From contig JAEOTS010000122.1 in NCBI GenBank assembly GCA_016839745.1, positions 1-64,000 on the forward strand: a stretch of DNA of 64,000 bases, given 5' to 3'. This stretch comes from Promethearchaeota archaeon (GTDB taxonomy: Archaea > Asgardarchaeota > Lokiarchaeia > Sigyniarchaeales > SOKP01). Below the pieces are notes generated by a model, which worked only from the letters and a program-made list of their open reading frames with translations, searched no databases and was not told where the DNA came from. Shown piece after piece: positions 27,514-38,068 of the stretch. Positions within the stretch are counted from its first letter, which is position 1, and the number at the start of each line of letters is the position of its first letter. Made by a program: the position numbers and the translations under genes.

Positions 27514-29499
27514 ATGATTGATTTAAAACTTGGAAACTATCCTATTATTATATCCCCTAATATTGGAAATCCTATTTTATTAAATTTAAAGGATTATCAA
27601 GATCGAGCTCAATTTCCCATAAAGAACTTGTCTTTTAGGGCTCTAGTAATTGCTTCTAAATCTCATTCAGCTCAAAAAATTTTGGAAAACTTTCATCAAA
27701 ATTTATTTATCCAACCAATATTGAAAGAAAACGGTGAGTTTTCAAAAAGACGAGGAGATTTAATAGACTTACATCTTGTCGAAATTGAAAAAATTGAAAA
27801 ATTAGATTTCAGAGACCAACCAGTTTTAGAGGAAGAGAATTGTATAGTATGGGACATTAATAATTGCGTTTTTCAATTTGACGATGTTTTTGGAAAAAGA
27901 GAAGCTCTTTATAGAGTAAGATTAGAAATACGCGAACTTGTAACAATAGAAAAATTATTAAAAAATTCTAACCGAGATTTTCTATTGTTCGATATCGTTC
28001 ATGATATCCCCAATCTGAGCGAGAATAAGGTAAATTATCATAGTATCGCAATATTCGATAAAGATTGGAAAGATTTTAACTTTATTCACGCTACAGATTT
28101 TCACATTGCAAGGAGAAACGACTTTATATTACACTACTTAAGGGAAAAAGTAAGATCCAAGGTTGATAAATTTGGTTCTAAAGTTAAAAAATTATCTAAA
28201 ATTGATAAATTTGTTTTAACCCGAGACTTTGAATTTAAAGAAGAATTCCAAGAGAATAGATACGAGGAACTAAGGACTGCAAAATACAATTTTAATTATA
28301 ATTTAAGAAAATTAATAGAATTTGCAAACAATAGAGCTTCGAAAAGAAATCTCGATTTTATGTTTATGACAGGGGATTTAATAGACTACTTAAACATAGC
28401 GAGAGGAAATTATCAATATGAGAATAATTTTCAAGTTTTTTTAGATATTTTACTTGGTTTGAATAAAGGATTAGAAAATCCTCCATATTTAGGAGCTGAT
28501 GAGGAATTTGTCAATAAACAAGAGATTATGGTTCCAATTTTTACAACAATTGGAAATCACGATTATCGCAAAGAACATTATGGGATGAGATTTGGTCAAA
28601 TTCACAAAATTTTCGGGATGACTCATTCAGATGTAAAAGGATATTATGACATTAAATTCTTTAACTACATTACTGCTCTTAGGTCTGATGATAAGTATTT
28701 GAAGGATTATTTTAGATATATTAACCCTAATCTTAATTTTAACCTAAAAATTGGTGAAAAGTATAATTTTATTTTCCTTGATACTGGACAGGATTCGATA
28801 GCAGATATGCATGACTTATTAAAAGGGGGTCCGAGTACTAAAGGGATTAAAGAGTATCAAGTAGATTTATTGCGTGCTTATATAAGATTAGCTCATAATG
28901 AAAAAGTTATTGTAGTTATGCACACGCCCCCCATTTCCCCTAATCTTAATGCAAATAAAAGAAGAAAATATAAAAAAAAATTGAATATCAAGAATAGAAA
29001 ATTAGAATGGTCCGATTTCTACGAACAAAATTTAAGAAGATACGTTGGAACTGGAAGGTTAGACAAGATATTAAACTTAAAATACCAAACAATCATGTAT
29101 AATTGGTCCACGCTTCTAAGAATTTTTACAGGCTCAGATAAGATCATTAGAAGGAAAGTTGATATTGTAATGTGTGGACATACACACACTTTAAAGGAAT
29201 ATCGTTTAAAAGAAGCTAAAAAAACCGAGCGAATAAATTTTGGTTTTTGGTTTTTCCCTATTTATATAGAAGTACCGTGTGAAGTTTATACTTCGCTTTA
29301 TCGAGATAAATTTAAGGAAATCAAGGATCCTCTAGATTTACAAGTCTGGTTCGATGTAAACAAACCATTTATATTTCAAACACAAGCTGTGGGACCACTT
29401 TCGGCGCACTTCAAATTTAAACCGCCCGGCTTTAGACTTTACACCATAAAAGATAATCAAATGACTAATGCTAAAGTATTTTCATTACACCTAAGGTGA
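27514..29499 (+). CDS. calcineurin-like metallophosphoesterase with unknown N-terminal domain
   Basis: About 661 residues. The N-terminal 190 have no recognised domain. The phosphoesterase core carries all metal motifs: HATDFHIARR (Asp and His near 195-197), MTGDLIDYL, TIGNHDYR, VVMHTPPIS and MCGHTHTLKEY. These bind a dinuclear metal centre. The substrate (nucleotide, protein or lipid phosphate) cannot be told. ATG at 27514 is used; a TTG five codons earlier is possible. No signal peptide is present. Confidence 0.85.
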   Translation: MIDLKLGNYPIIISPNIGNPILLNLKDYQDRAQFPIKNLSFRALVIASKSHSAQKILENFHQNLFIQPILKENGEFSKRRGDLIDLHLVEIEKIEKLDFRDQPVLEEENCIVWDINNCVFQFDDVFGKREALYRVRLEIRELVTIEKLLKNSNRDFLLFDIVHDIPNLSENKVNYHSIAIFDKDWKDFNFIHATDFHIARRNDFILHYLREKVRSKVDKFGSKVKKLSKIDKFVLTRDFEFKEEFQENRYEELRTAKYNFNYNLRKLIEFANNRASKRNLDFMFMTGDLIDYLNIARGNYQYENNFQVFLDILLGLNKGLENPPYLGADEEFVNKQEIMVPIFTTIGNHDYRKEHYGMRFGQIHKIFGMTHSDVKGYYDIKFFNYITALRSDDKYLKDYFRYINPNLNFNLKIGEKYNFIFLDTGQDSIADMHDLLKGGPSTKGIKEYQVDLLRAYIRLAHNEKVIVVMHTPPISPNLNANKRRKYKKKLNIKNRKLEWSDFYEQNLRRYVGTGRLDKILNLKYQTIMYNWSTLLRIFTGSDKIIRRKVDIVMCGHTHTLKEYRLKEAKKTERINFGFWFFPIYIEVPCEVYTSLYRDKFKEIKDPLDLQVWFDVNKPFIFQTQAVGPLSAHFKFKPPGFRLYTIKDNQMTNAKVFSLHLR

Positions 29500-29519
29500 A
29501 ATATTTTGAGAGAGCACTA

Positions 29520-30488
29520 TTACTTATTGTTCATTAATTCGATTACTTCCTCATACGATGTATCTGGCATGGGTCCGAAAAATTGAACTTTTAACGCTCC
29601 AGCCGCGTTTGCAAACATTCCAACTCTTTTTAAATCCCAACCTGCTAAATAACCAACAATAAAAGCGCCATCAAATGTATCACCTGCTCCTGTTGGATCT
29701 ATTTCCTCAACTTTAAATCCTGGAACCTTTATACCATCTACCAATCCAGAAGTAAAAATAGTGCACCCATCTTTTCCTTGTTTCAAAACAACTAGTTTTA
29801 AACCTTCTTCTAATAATTTCTTACACGCTTTTGATTCTCCCTTCACACCCGCAAGCATTTCTGCTTCTTCTCCACTTGGGAATAGTATGGTAGTCCCTTC
29901 TAAAATTGGTTTAGAAATTTCTATGATCGTCTTTATATCTAGCATTTCTGGTCTTAAATTTGGATCGAATGAAATAATTACTTTTGGATTTAATGATTGT
30001 GCAATTTTTATTGCTTTATAGCATGATTCCCGAGAACTTTCACTAATTGAAAGAGAACTTCCCATAATGTGAAGCGCTTTTATGTTTGAAAAGTATTCCT
30101 TTTCAATATCATCTGGAGAAGTTTGTCCTGCCGCTCCAGCAGCAAAAATGAATTTACGCGTGCCATCTGAATTATATTGATTAAAGGCTATTCCAGTAGT
30201 TCTTGAATTGTTAATCCGAATTTTAGAAATATCGACGCCGTCAGATTTTAATTTATTAAAGATTACTTTTCCAAATTCATCATTTCCAACAACACCGATA
30301 AAACCTGTAGATAAATCAAACGACTTAGACATTCGAGTAACAGAGTCTATAAAGATGGCAGGAGCTCCACTAGGAAATGGTCCCTTATAAGAAGCCCCAA
30401 CCATTCCATGAGGAGTATCTTTTTCAGATCTCATAACTTCAACTAATAATTCTCCCAAACAAATGATATTAGGTCCCATTGTGATCAA
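29520..30488 (-). CDS. PfkB-family sugar kinase
   Basis: 322 residues. The ribokinase-fold features are VEEIDPTGAGDTFDGAF near the C-terminus, with the catalytic Asp in GAGD, and NIICLGELLVEV at the N-terminus. A Met three codons in (MGPNIICLGE) could be the true start. These enzymes phosphorylate sugars, sugar acids or nucleosides; 2-keto-3-deoxygluconate kinase or fructokinase are possible. It is convergent with the phosphoesterase gene, 20 bases apart. Confidence 0.88.
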   Translation of the reverse strand: MITMGPNIICLGELLVEVMRSEKDTPHGMVGASYKGPFPSGAPAIFIDSVTRMSKSFDLSTGFIGVVGNDEFGKVIFNKLKSDGVDISKIRINNSRTTGIAFNQYNSDGTRKFIFAAGAAGQTSPDDIEKEYFSNIKALHIMGSSLSISESSRESCYKAIKIAQSLNPKVIISFDPNLRPEMLDIKTIIEISKPILEGTTILFPSGEEAEMLAGVKGESKACKKLLEEGLKLVVLKQGKDGCTIFTSGLVDGIKVPGFKVEEIDPTGAGDTFDGAFIVGYLAGWDLKRVGMFANAAGALKVQFFGPMPDTSYEEVIELMNNK

Positions 30489-30626
30489 CTTCTATTTATA
30501 ACATAAAAATTCATTTTTATTTAAATTTTTTAAAACAAATTTTCCTTTTATGAGAAGCGTACTTTTTTTTATATTTTAAATCTATATAATAATCAATAAT
30601 TTTATTGATAAAATTAGGTGTGAAAA

Positions 30627-30866
30627 ATTAACAATAGGAAAAAAGTTGAATTAATAGCTGAAATTTTAGATAGATACGACGATGGTGAATGTTTGTACTG
30701 TGGTGGAACTCTAAATGGCGATTTGGAAAGCGATGATTTCGATGATGGATATTCCGATGATTGGTGTGATAATTGTGCTAAAGAAATTGACCCTCATGAC
30801 GACTGGGAAGATGCTTGCTTAATTGCAATAGATAAAGTTATTCACGATAAACCATTCAAGGCTTAA
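30627..30866 (+). CDS. small acidic zinc-binding protein with apparent ATT start
   Basis: 79 codons on the plus strand, with ECLYCGG and WCDNCAK giving a CXXC-X20-CXXC zinc-ribbon-like pattern, separated by an Asp/Glu-rich loop. There is no ATG, GTG or TTG before the first Cys pair: TGA at 30621 is the nearest upstream stop and the first plausible start is ATT at 30627, with AGGTG six bases earlier. Family not recognised. A transcription or translation-associated zinc protein is only a guess. Confidence 0.55.
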   Translation: MNNRKKVELIAEILDRYDDGECLYCGGTLNGDLESDDFDDGYSDDWCDNCAKEIDPHDDWEDACLIAIDKVIHDKPFKA

Positions 30867-31046
30867 AATCTATTTAGTACCCTATTTCTATTAGGAAATA
30901 ATTGAAATGGAAGATGGAACAAGAGAAATCGACCCATGTGATTTTATAGCATATTTTATGTCTAAAGTTGCCATATAGTTTCCATGGATAAAAATGAGCA
31001 TACCAATGTTATGGCCCTAAACCAAAGACTAAACTGTTGACATTAT
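30867..31046. other. short spacer without a recognisable gene
   Basis: Only a 24-codon ATG frame near 30907 is seen, without support. It separates the small zinc protein from the convergent ZIP transporter gene. Confidence 0.35.
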
Positions 31047-31784
31047 TTAATGATTATGTCCAATAAATGAAAAGATCAAAATCATAATAAGAACTCCGGC
31101 CAGAATTAACACTAATTGCTTAAGTGTATGTTTTAAGCCCCACTTCTGATGTAGCTCAGGGGCTAAATCTGATAACGCTATATATAAGAAACTTGCTGCG
31201 GATATAGCCAGGGCGTATGGTACTATAAATGATATAGCTCCTAATACAAAATAACTAATTATCGCTGCAGGTATGGTGGTTAAACTTGATAATACATTAT
31301 AAGAAAACGCTTTCTTCTTTGAAAACCCTCCATGCAAAAGAATTCCAAAATCTCCAGTCTCCTGAGGAATTTCATGAGCAATTATGGCAATAGCTGCGGC
31401 TAATCCTACGGTAAAATTCGTAAGGAATCCAGCGGTAATGACAATTCCGTCTATAAAGTTATGAAAAGCGTCTCCTACTAATACGATAGGTCCAGCAGCA
31501 GCGTGAACATCACACTCCTCGTCAGTACAATTGCGCCAAATAATCAATTTCTCTAAGAAGAAGAAGAAAAGAATGCCACCTAACACATACGGCATTACAA
31601 TATGAGATTCTCCTCCAACACTCTCAATTGCTTCAGGGATTAATCCAAGTAAGGCTGTAGTAAGTAGGGTCCCCGTAGCAAACGAGATTAATGTTGAAAC
31701 TAACGCCTTTTGAAGTCTTTCTGCTAATAATACAAAACCGGCTGCTGCTAAAATAGCTCCTATACTGCCCAAAATACTAAACAA
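31047..31784 (-). CDS. ZIP-family divalent metal transporter
   Basis: 245 residues with about eight hydrophobic helices. The ZIP metal-site helices are clear: DAFHNFIDGIVITAG (helix 4) and HEIPQETGDFGILLHGG (helix 5), with His/Asn/Asp and His/Glu ligands. It should move zinc, iron or a similar metal into the cytoplasm. A Cys-containing acidic loop (CTDEECDVH) between helices 3 and 4 may also bind metal. It is convergent with the small zinc-binding protein gene. Confidence 0.9.
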   Translation of the reverse strand: MFSILGSIGAILAAAGFVLLAERLQKALVSTLISFATGTLLTTALLGLIPEAIESVGGESHIVMPYVLGGILFFFFLEKLIIWRNCTDEECDVHAAAGPIVLVGDAFHNFIDGIVITAGFLTNFTVGLAAAIAIIAHEIPQETGDFGILLHGGFSKKKAFSYNVLSSLTTIPAAIISYFVLGAISFIVPYALAISAASFLYIALSDLAPELHQKWGLKHTLKQLVLILAGVLIMILIFSFIGHNH

Positions 31785-31945
31785 AATTATCCATCCAAGA
31801 ACGGCGAATCCACCACAATTTTACTATTGAATTAGACATTTGATAAGTTATAAAAATATAATATTAACATCCTTAATTATTATTCGCAACCCATTTCCAT
31901 TAAATTGTAAAGATGATGAAATTATTATTGCAATTTGATTGAAAA

Positions 31946-32551
31946 TTATTCTTCTGATTCAAAAGGGATGAAAATTTTATTAAAAACTTGAGGTAAACCA
32001 TCGATTATATTCTTTCTTGAAGCTGTAATTAATACTATTGAAAATACAGCAGCAGTTATAAATTGGAAAAAGTTACCAGGCATTTCAACTAGAGCTATAG
32101 CAATTCCAAGTCCAAGTATAAATGCTTCATATATAAAATAACCTAGGGGAATGAGAATTCCACCAGTAATTACAGCTAATATATCACGATAAGAAATTCT
32201 TCCAACACAATCTCTAGGATTTGAAATTAATCCAATCATGAAGCCTTCAATCCCTTTAATGATAAGCGTAGCAGGCGCATAAATTATATATGGCGAGAAA
32301 ATGTCTGCCATCATCGGACCCACACCACCAGCAACGCCACCAATGATAGGGCCAAATAAAAGTGCCGCGAACATAACTGCAGTGTCCCCAATATTAATGT
32401 ATCCTCCGGTAGCAGGAATTGGAATCTGGATCCAATATGTTACTACAAAATTTAGAGCTGTAAAAATAGCTATAATTGAGATCGTCAATGCATTATTTGG
32501 TAAGAGATAACCTCTAAAATTTGGATCCTCTACTTCTCTTTTTCTCTCCAT
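31946..32551 (-). CDS. ECF transporter S component (solitary)
   Basis: 201 residues with about six hydrophobic helices. The N-terminal ISIIAIFTALNFVVTYWIQI and the following GGYINIGDTAVMFAALLFGP are typical of vitamin-binding S components. The family works with EcfT and EcfA ATPases, which are not in this window, so it must share an energising module encoded elsewhere. The ligand (a vitamin or metal chelate) is not predictable. Confidence 0.85.
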   Translation of the reverse strand: MERKREVEDPNFRGYLLPNNALTISIIAIFTALNFVVTYWIQIPIPATGGYINIGDTAVMFAALLFGPIIGGVAGGVGPMMADIFSPYIIYAPATLIIKGIEGFMIGLISNPRDCVGRISYRDILAVITGGILIPLGYFIYEAFILGLGIAIALVEMPGNFFQFITAAVFSIVLITASRKNIIDGLPQVFNKIFIPFESEE

Positions 32552-32768
32552 TATCTAAATCACTTACATAAATATTCTTTATTTAATTTAAAAGTTATCT
32601 CTTCTTTAATTAGGTTCATTTTTGAAAACTGATTGAAAAAATCGGATTGAAGATCATGTTGAAGGGGATACTACAAAATGGAATAAGTGCTTTTTACTAA
32701 TACTCGAATTTACAAATTCCTTTTAAAAATCAATAAATCTTATTATTTGCAAAGAATAAATTATTCAT

Positions 32769-35363
32769 ATGTTTATATGTGTAAATAACTTAATTCAAAC
32801 TGAATTAATTGCCGAAGAAGTTTTAATTCTTCCAGAACCACTTCATTTTAAGTTATTGGATTCTAAATTATTAAAGATTAGTGATAACTCTTCAATTCTA
32901 ACAAATTTACCTAAAGAAGATTTATCTATTATTTATCAATTCAAAGAACAACTGAAAGAATTTGGATTTAAAGAAAAACTAGATATTAAGTTGGATCATG
33001 AATTTCCTCATGTTTTTAATAAAAATTCGATTTTAGAATTATGTGCAAGTTATTTTCCTAAATTAGAGATTAATAATCTAATGCAAAGTAGCTGTGCAAT
33101 TGAACAAGGGTATATCATAGTTTCAAACAAGTCAAGATTATACTTAGAGGCGGATTCTTTGCAGGGATTATTTTATGGCATTCAAACGCTAATTCAATTA
33201 TTGAATTCCAATTCAAATAAGGAATTATTTCCTCAAATAGCAATAATAGATTTTCCTCGTTTAGAAATAAGGGGTGTTTCGGATGACATTTCAAGAGGTC
33301 AATCCGCAACGATAGATAGCCTCAAGAAATTTATTAAAATTCTAAGTCATTTTAAAATTAATCATTATTATTTAGTTTACATGCAAGATATGTACAAGTT
33401 TGAAGGTCACCCTGAAATAGGAAAGGGAAGAGGAAGTTATTCGAAAGAAGAAATAAAAGATTTATTTAAATTTGCGAAAGATCATTTTGTAGAATTAATT
33501 CCAATATTTCAAACTATAGGACATTGGGAGAATATATTGCATAATGAAACATATTGGCAATACGGAGAATTTCCTGGATCAAATAGTTTAAATATTGCGA
33601 ATGAAGAAATTTATCCTCTTTTAGACAATATGATAAAGAACTTAAGTGAAGTATTTAAATCAGATTATTTCCATATAGCTGCAGATGAAAGCTGGGACGT
33701 AGGAAAAGTGGGTTCTAAGGATTACATCGAAAAAATAGGAATCGGTAATGCATACCTGAAGCATTACAAGAAAGTTTATGAGATCGTTAAAAAACATGGA
33801 TATAAAAAAATTGTCATATATCACGATATCCTTTGTAAATACGAAGAAGTTCTTGAGGGGTTACCCAAAGATATGATTGTTATGTATTGGAAGTATAATA
33901 CAAAAGAAAACCACCCACTTATTGATAGAATAAAAGAATTTAAGCTACCCTTCATCGTTAGCCCTTCTATTATAGATTACAATCGAGTTTTTCCGTCACT
34001 AATGCGGGCTGAAAAAAATATGACAAATCTAATTAGAAATGGATTTAAAAATGGAGCAATAGGTGAAATAACATCTAGTTGGGGAGATTATTATAATAAA
34101 GAAATTAGAGAAAATAGATTGTATGGATTTATTTACTCCTCGCAGTTAGGATGGAATCCACTTAAGGAAGTTATAATCGCAAATTACTGGAAAAGTCTTT
34201 TAACTTATTTATTTGGTATATATGATGATAGATTGTTTAAAATAATTAGAATCCTAAGGTCTATAGAAGTTAATAAACGTTTACATACCAGGCCTACTTT
34301 TTACTATAATCATTTTTTTAGTCATCCCTATAATAAGAATAGTAAGATGTATAGAAATAATCTAAAAACTACTAAATTCGAGTTAGTAATTAAAGATATG
34401 GATGAAATTATTACTATTTGTCAAGATTTAGAAACAATAGTATTAAGAAATAGAGAGAATCTTCAAAATCTTGCTTTCATTGCTCAACACATAAAATTTT
34501 ATTGTAAAAAGCGAATAAATTCTAAGAAACTCGTCGGTTTTTCCCCCAAAGCAGTAAAAGAAGACTACAAATTGCAAATAATTAAGGAAATCGAGTCTTT
34601 AATAAAGGATTTGAGTTCTCTCTTAAGAGAATACGAATTTCTATGGATGGATGTCGCAAAGAAGGAAGGTTTTGAGCCAATAAAAACGAAATACATATGG
34701 TTACTAGAATTCTATAAGAGTAAAGTTGAAGAAATAAAAAATAATGACGAATGGCAAGACCCTAATATACTTAGCGAAACAATTTATCTTGATGTAAGAA
34801 AAAAGCATCAAATTAGTACAACACATTTTAAAAAAATCATTACCGTTAGCGAAGAAATTGAAACTGCTTACTTACAAGTAGTTGGAGGGACTTTTGCAAA
34901 AATTATCGTTAATAATAATCATATTGGCCATGTAATTTCTCGTCATTCGTTAAACTATATAATTTTAGAAAATAATATTAAGATTTTTGACATTAAGGAG
35001 CATTTAAAAATGGGAGATAATCTAATAATTATTGAAAATACTGATTATAGTGGTGGAATTGGGTTGGTTAATATATTTGGTGAAATTAAGTTGAAATCAA
35101 AACAAAAAATTCAAATAAAATCAGATAAAACGTGGTTAGCAGTAAGAAACCTTGAAGAACATTGGAAAAAAGTTAGAAGTTTTGGTTCCCCTCCTAAGAT
35201 TATTGGAGGATTATGTTATCCTGATTTTGAAAATAATAGACACTCATTAGAAAGCGATATGATGACTACTTTTAACGCTTTAATTGGTCGTATTCCTAAA
35301 AAATTATATTGGTTTTTAAAGTTGGTTATGAAACTATTTAACCGTTACAACATAATAGAATAA
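32769..35363 (+). CDS. glycoside hydrolase family 20-like beta-N-acetylhexosaminidase
   Basis: 864 residues. Residues about 40-165 fit the GH20 N-terminal domain; the barrel follows with [15 protein letters not shown], a helix-rich stretch [14 protein letters not shown] and [13 protein letters not shown], where Asp-Glu is the catalytic pair of substrate-assisted hexosaminidases. The C-terminal 250 residues are helical then beta-rich, with no recognised domain. No signal peptide is present, so it probably acts on GlcNAc- or GalNAc-containing glycans or their imported fragments inside the cell. GH84-like enzymes are an alternative. Confidence 0.8.
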   Translation: MFICVNNLIQTELIAEEVLILPEPLHFKLLDSKLLKISDNSSILTNLPKEDLSIIYQFKEQLKEFGFKEKLDIKLDHEFPHVFNKNSILELCASYFPKLEINNLMQSSCAIEQGYIIVSNKSRLYLEADSLQGLFYGIQTLIQLLNSNSNKELFPQIAIIDFPRLEIRGVSDDISRGQSATIDSLKKFIKILSHFKINHYYLVYMQDMYKFEGHPEIGKGRGSYSKEEIKDLFKFAKDHFVELIPIFQTIGHWENILHNETYWQYGEFPGSNSLNIANEEIYPLLDNMIKNLSEVFKSDYFHIAADESWDVGKVGSKDYIEKIGIGNAYLKHYKKVYEIVKKHGYKKIVIYHDILCKYEEVLEGLPKDMIVMYWKYNTKENHPLIDRIKEFKLPFIVSPSIIDYNRVFPSLMRAEKNMTNLIRNGFKNGAIGEITSSWGDYYNKEIRENRLYGFIYSSQLGWNPLKEVIIANYWKSLLTYLFGIYDDRLFKIIRILRSIEVNKRLHTRPTFYYNHFFSHPYNKNSKMYRNNLKTTKFELVIKDMDEIITICQDLETIVLRNRENLQNLAFIAQHIKFYCKKRINSKKLVGFSPKAVKEDYKLQIIKEIESLIKDLSSLLREYEFLWMDVAKKEGFEPIKTKYIWLLEFYKSKVEEIKNNDEWQDPNILSETIYLDVRKKHQISTTHFKKIITVSEEIETAYLQVVGGTFAKIIVNNNHIGHVISRHSLNYIILENNIKIFDIKEHLKMGDNLIIIENTDYSGGIGLVNIFGEIKLKSKQKIQIKSDKTWLAVRNLEEHWKKVRSFGSPPKIIGGLCYPDFENNRHSLESDMMTTFNALIGRIPKKLYWFLKLVMKLFNRYNIIE

Positions 35364-35418
35364 AATCCTCAAAAGAATTAAATACAGATTTAAAAATTTA
35401 AATAAAAGAATAAAAAAG

Positions 35419-36072
35419 TTATTTATATTTCTTTAAAAATTCTGGTTTAGTTTTAGTAACTCTTTTTGTTATCTTTGCTTGAATTTCTAACACGACTTTA
35501 GAATTACCTTCGGAGGGAATTGATAAATTGAACTTGTAATTTGGTTCTTCAATTTCAGAGGGTTCTGGTTCAGATTTAATAAAAGTTACATCCTTAGTTT
35601 GCTTAAAATCTAATGTAAGTTCTATAGGATTATTCAGTTTGTTTTCAATATTAATTTTACGTGCTATCTTGTCATACCTCGTTCTAACTTCAATATGTTG
35701 TTTAGGTTCAATAGCATCTTCAAATGTGATTTTTGGTTCTCCTTCTTCAACTTGGACTATGTCATCATCAATAACTATATCATCATCAATTAGTTCTTCA
35801 GAATTTATCTTATTTCCTACAGTTTGAGCAGTATTAAGAAATAGGAATGGCAGGTTATCTTTATATAGCGTCATAGGAGAATTAGCCGGAAGATCAATAT
35901 TTTCTCCTTCTTTAATTAATATATATTTAATAACAGCATCCCATTTGAGTTTATTTGATGAAACTGAATGCTCTGTATATTGGATTTCAATTTTACGTTC
36001 AACATTGAACTGACTATTAGCTTTAAACCATTTTAACTTTATTTTTTTCCTTGTTGGCACAGTCGCTTTCAT
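35419..36072 (-). CDS. DUF4139-like C-terminal half protein
   Basis: 217 residues, beta-rich. The second half (VRTRYDKIARKINIENKLNNPI, then YKFNLSIPSEGNSKVVLEIQ) resembles the beta-sandwich end of DUF4139/MuiA proteins, where interstrand bodies read VTVKN-type. The middle has an acidic repeat DDDIVIDDDIV. It starts 13 bases after the upstream gene stop, so the two form one operon and could together equal a single DUF4139 protein. Function unknown. Confidence 0.5.
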   Translation of the reverse strand: MKATVPTRKKIKLKWFKANSQFNVERKIEIQYTEHSVSSNKLKWDAVIKYILIKEGENIDLPANSPMTLYKDNLPFLFLNTAQTVGNKINSEELIDDDIVIDDDIVQVEEGEPKITFEDAIEPKQHIEVRTRYDKIARKINIENKLNNPIELTLDFKQTKDVTFIKSEPEPSEIEEPNYKFNLSIPSEGNSKVVLEIQAKITKRVTKTKPEFLKKYK

Positions 36073-36085
36073 TTTTTCACTCTCC

Positions 36086-36823
36086 TCATAATAATTGTTT
36101 AAAACGTTGGGTTCTTTTCATTGGACCCTTTTTAGCACTTCTAAGGACATTTAATTCGTTCATAATACCTTGACTCATCTGTTCAGGCGCGTTATCTGTT
36201 TGATAGTCAATAATATCAGATGTTGGTGTAGGTAACTCAAATATAGCAAATCCTAATTCGACATTTTCGTATGTGAAACCTGTTTGATTGTCCACAACGA
36301 TAAAACCTTCAATTTCTGCGGTTTTTCCATCTTCATTAATATTTACCTGAAGTGTGGTGTCCCATTTTATCCTTACATCGGATAAGAAATAAAGGATTTT
36401 TACTATAATTTCACCTTCTTTTGTGGAATTTATTATAAAATTGAACGTTCCTTTCATGTCAGCAAAAGTTTTATAGGAAGATGCCTCACAAATACTCGAT
36501 ACTTTTTCTCTCATTTCCCTTGTAAAATCTATAGCATACGAGATAATGCTATTAGCTGCTGATTTTTCCCTGTCTATGATTTGCTGGGAATTATTATAAT
36601 CTGGTAAGGTTATTATCGTTTGTTGTAATGTGATTAAATCTATATCCTCGGGATTAAGATGCTCCAATCTAATATCAGCAGAGTTGGGATCAAAACTGGC
36701 GGGAACATTTTGAATTTCAAACTCATTTATTCCTTGTTGAATGGATAATTTCATTTCTCTTTCAACAATTCCCCCTCCACCATTAAAAATTACTAAGCTT
36801 TTTACTTTAGGGTCGATTAGCAT
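36086..36823 (-). CDS. DUF4140/DUF4139-like N-terminal half protein
   Basis: 245 residues. The start VKSLVIFNGGGGIVEREMKL, then INEFEIQNVPASFDPNSADI, matches the N-terminal beta domain of MuiA/DUF4140 proteins (the motif FENLPxxLDPxSV). A helical stretch (about 85-120) and a DUF4139-like strand region follow (IKWDTTLQVNI, ENVELGFAIF). The usual fused protein is split here in two adjacent genes. No membrane segment. Function unknown, envelope roles are claimed for bacterial relatives. Confidence 0.6.
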   Translation of the reverse strand: MLIDPKVKSLVIFNGGGGIVEREMKLSIQQGINEFEIQNVPASFDPNSADIRLEHLNPEDIDLITLQQTIITLPDYNNSQQIIDREKSAANSIISYAIDFTREMREKVSSICEASSYKTFADMKGTFNFIINSTKEGEIIVKILYFLSDVRIKWDTTLQVNINEDGKTAEIEGFIVVDNQTGFTYENVELGFAIFELPTPTSDIIDYQTDNAPEQMSQGIMNELNVLRSAKKGPMKRTQRFKQLL

Positions 36824-36981
36824 TTTAGATTCAAATTCATTTTTTTAGTATTATCAAATAAGTAAACTTAGTTATTTAAATTTTTATTAAATTCAAATTG
36901 AATATTGAATTCGGGAAAAACCAATAGTAAATATTCAATAGAAATAAAAAAAATTGAAGAAATTGAATTAATTAGGATGGT

Positions 36982-37941
36982 TTAGAAATTTGAATAAATC
37001 ATAAATTTATTCGCTGAACCTAAACTATATATCTCAAACTTGGTTCCCTTCTTAGTTTCACAGAACATTTGTATCATCGGGAATAAATAGATTTGTGTAG
37101 TAATTTGAGCATCCTTATCTTTTGAGTAAGTTTTATAGTCGCTTCCTGCTGTACCTATCGTTTTTTTAATATTTTTGTTCCAATAACCTAACGAAGGTTC
37201 TGCCTTAGACTCCAAATCTTTAAAATCGTTAAATCTTATACCTTCAACCTCCTCGATCATTTGGTGAAGGTCACGTTCAATCTCTTTCTCATATCTCGTC
37301 TGTGCGCTACTAGTCAATACTGGAATTCCTGTAACAACAGTTTTAAAAGGGACTGGGAGAATTTGGTATTTATACATATTTTTGTGACCTCCACAATCCC
37401 TGCATTGCTCTTTGCTTGTACCAGTTCCATAACATACGCCGCAAGGATAAGAAAATAGTTTATCCTCTTTCTTTTGATCTTCTCCTGATAGTATAGTTAA
37501 TTTTTCTTCGATTTTTCCAGTCCCTTTACAAGTTTTGCACCTACCTTCAATATATCCTTTACCGCTACAGTTTTTACAGGATATCGTTTGTAGCGTCTCA
37601 TATGTAGGAACTTTATCATCGCCTTTCCAATTGTCCTTATTAACGTTAGATTTCCCTTTAAATGAATAAAATGTTTCTCTTGGTACTCTAGGAGCAAGAA
37701 CGATTTTTTCTTCCGTTCCTTTTGGTACAGCACCCACAGTCTTTTTTATAGCAAAATAAATTGCAGCTTCCTTTTGGGTGTCTTTAACATATTCTGCAGC
37801 ACTCACGGCATCTAAAGAAAAAATCGCCCCTTTAGTTCCGAATTGCTTTTCCATCTTTTTTTTATCACTTCTTATAGAGCGTTGCTTCCACTTCTCAAAA
37901 ATCTCATCTAAATTTGGTGTTTTAATTCTTACATCTGGCAA
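36982..37941 (-). CDS. DnaJ-type cysteine-rich zinc-finger protein without J domain
   Basis: 319 residues. In the middle, four CXXC units form a DnaJ-like zinc region: CKNCSGKG, CKTCKGTG, CGVCYGTG and CRDCGGHK, with the typical CXXCXGXG spacing. No HPD-containing J domain is visible. The flanking parts (a charged N-terminal half and a C-terminal domain of about 120 residues) are unrecognised. It may bind unfolded proteins or RNA. It lies 158 bases upstream of the DUF4139-like pair on the same strand, so shared regulation is possible. Confidence 0.7.
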   Translation of the reverse strand: MPDVRIKTPNLDEIFEKWKQRSIRSDKKKMEKQFGTKGAIFSLDAVSAAEYVKDTQKEAAIYFAIKKTVGAVPKGTEEKIVLAPRVPRETFYSFKGKSNVNKDNWKGDDKVPTYETLQTISCKNCSGKGYIEGRCKTCKGTGKIEEKLTILSGEDQKKEDKLFSYPCGVCYGTGTSKEQCRDCGGHKNMYKYQILPVPFKTVVTGIPVLTSSAQTRYEKEIERDLHQMIEEVEGIRFNDFKDLESKAEPSLGYWNKNIKKTIGTAGSDYKTYSKDKDAQITTQIYLFPMIQMFCETKKGTKFEIYSLGSANKFMIYSNF

Positions 37942-38068
37942 ATGAAAATCACCTGAAATAAATTTGAAATTATTTTTATTTTAATACTACTAAAATTATA
38001 AAAATATAAAATATATCTATTTTATATAAATTATATCAAAATAAAAACAAAACAGATTTTAATTTAAC

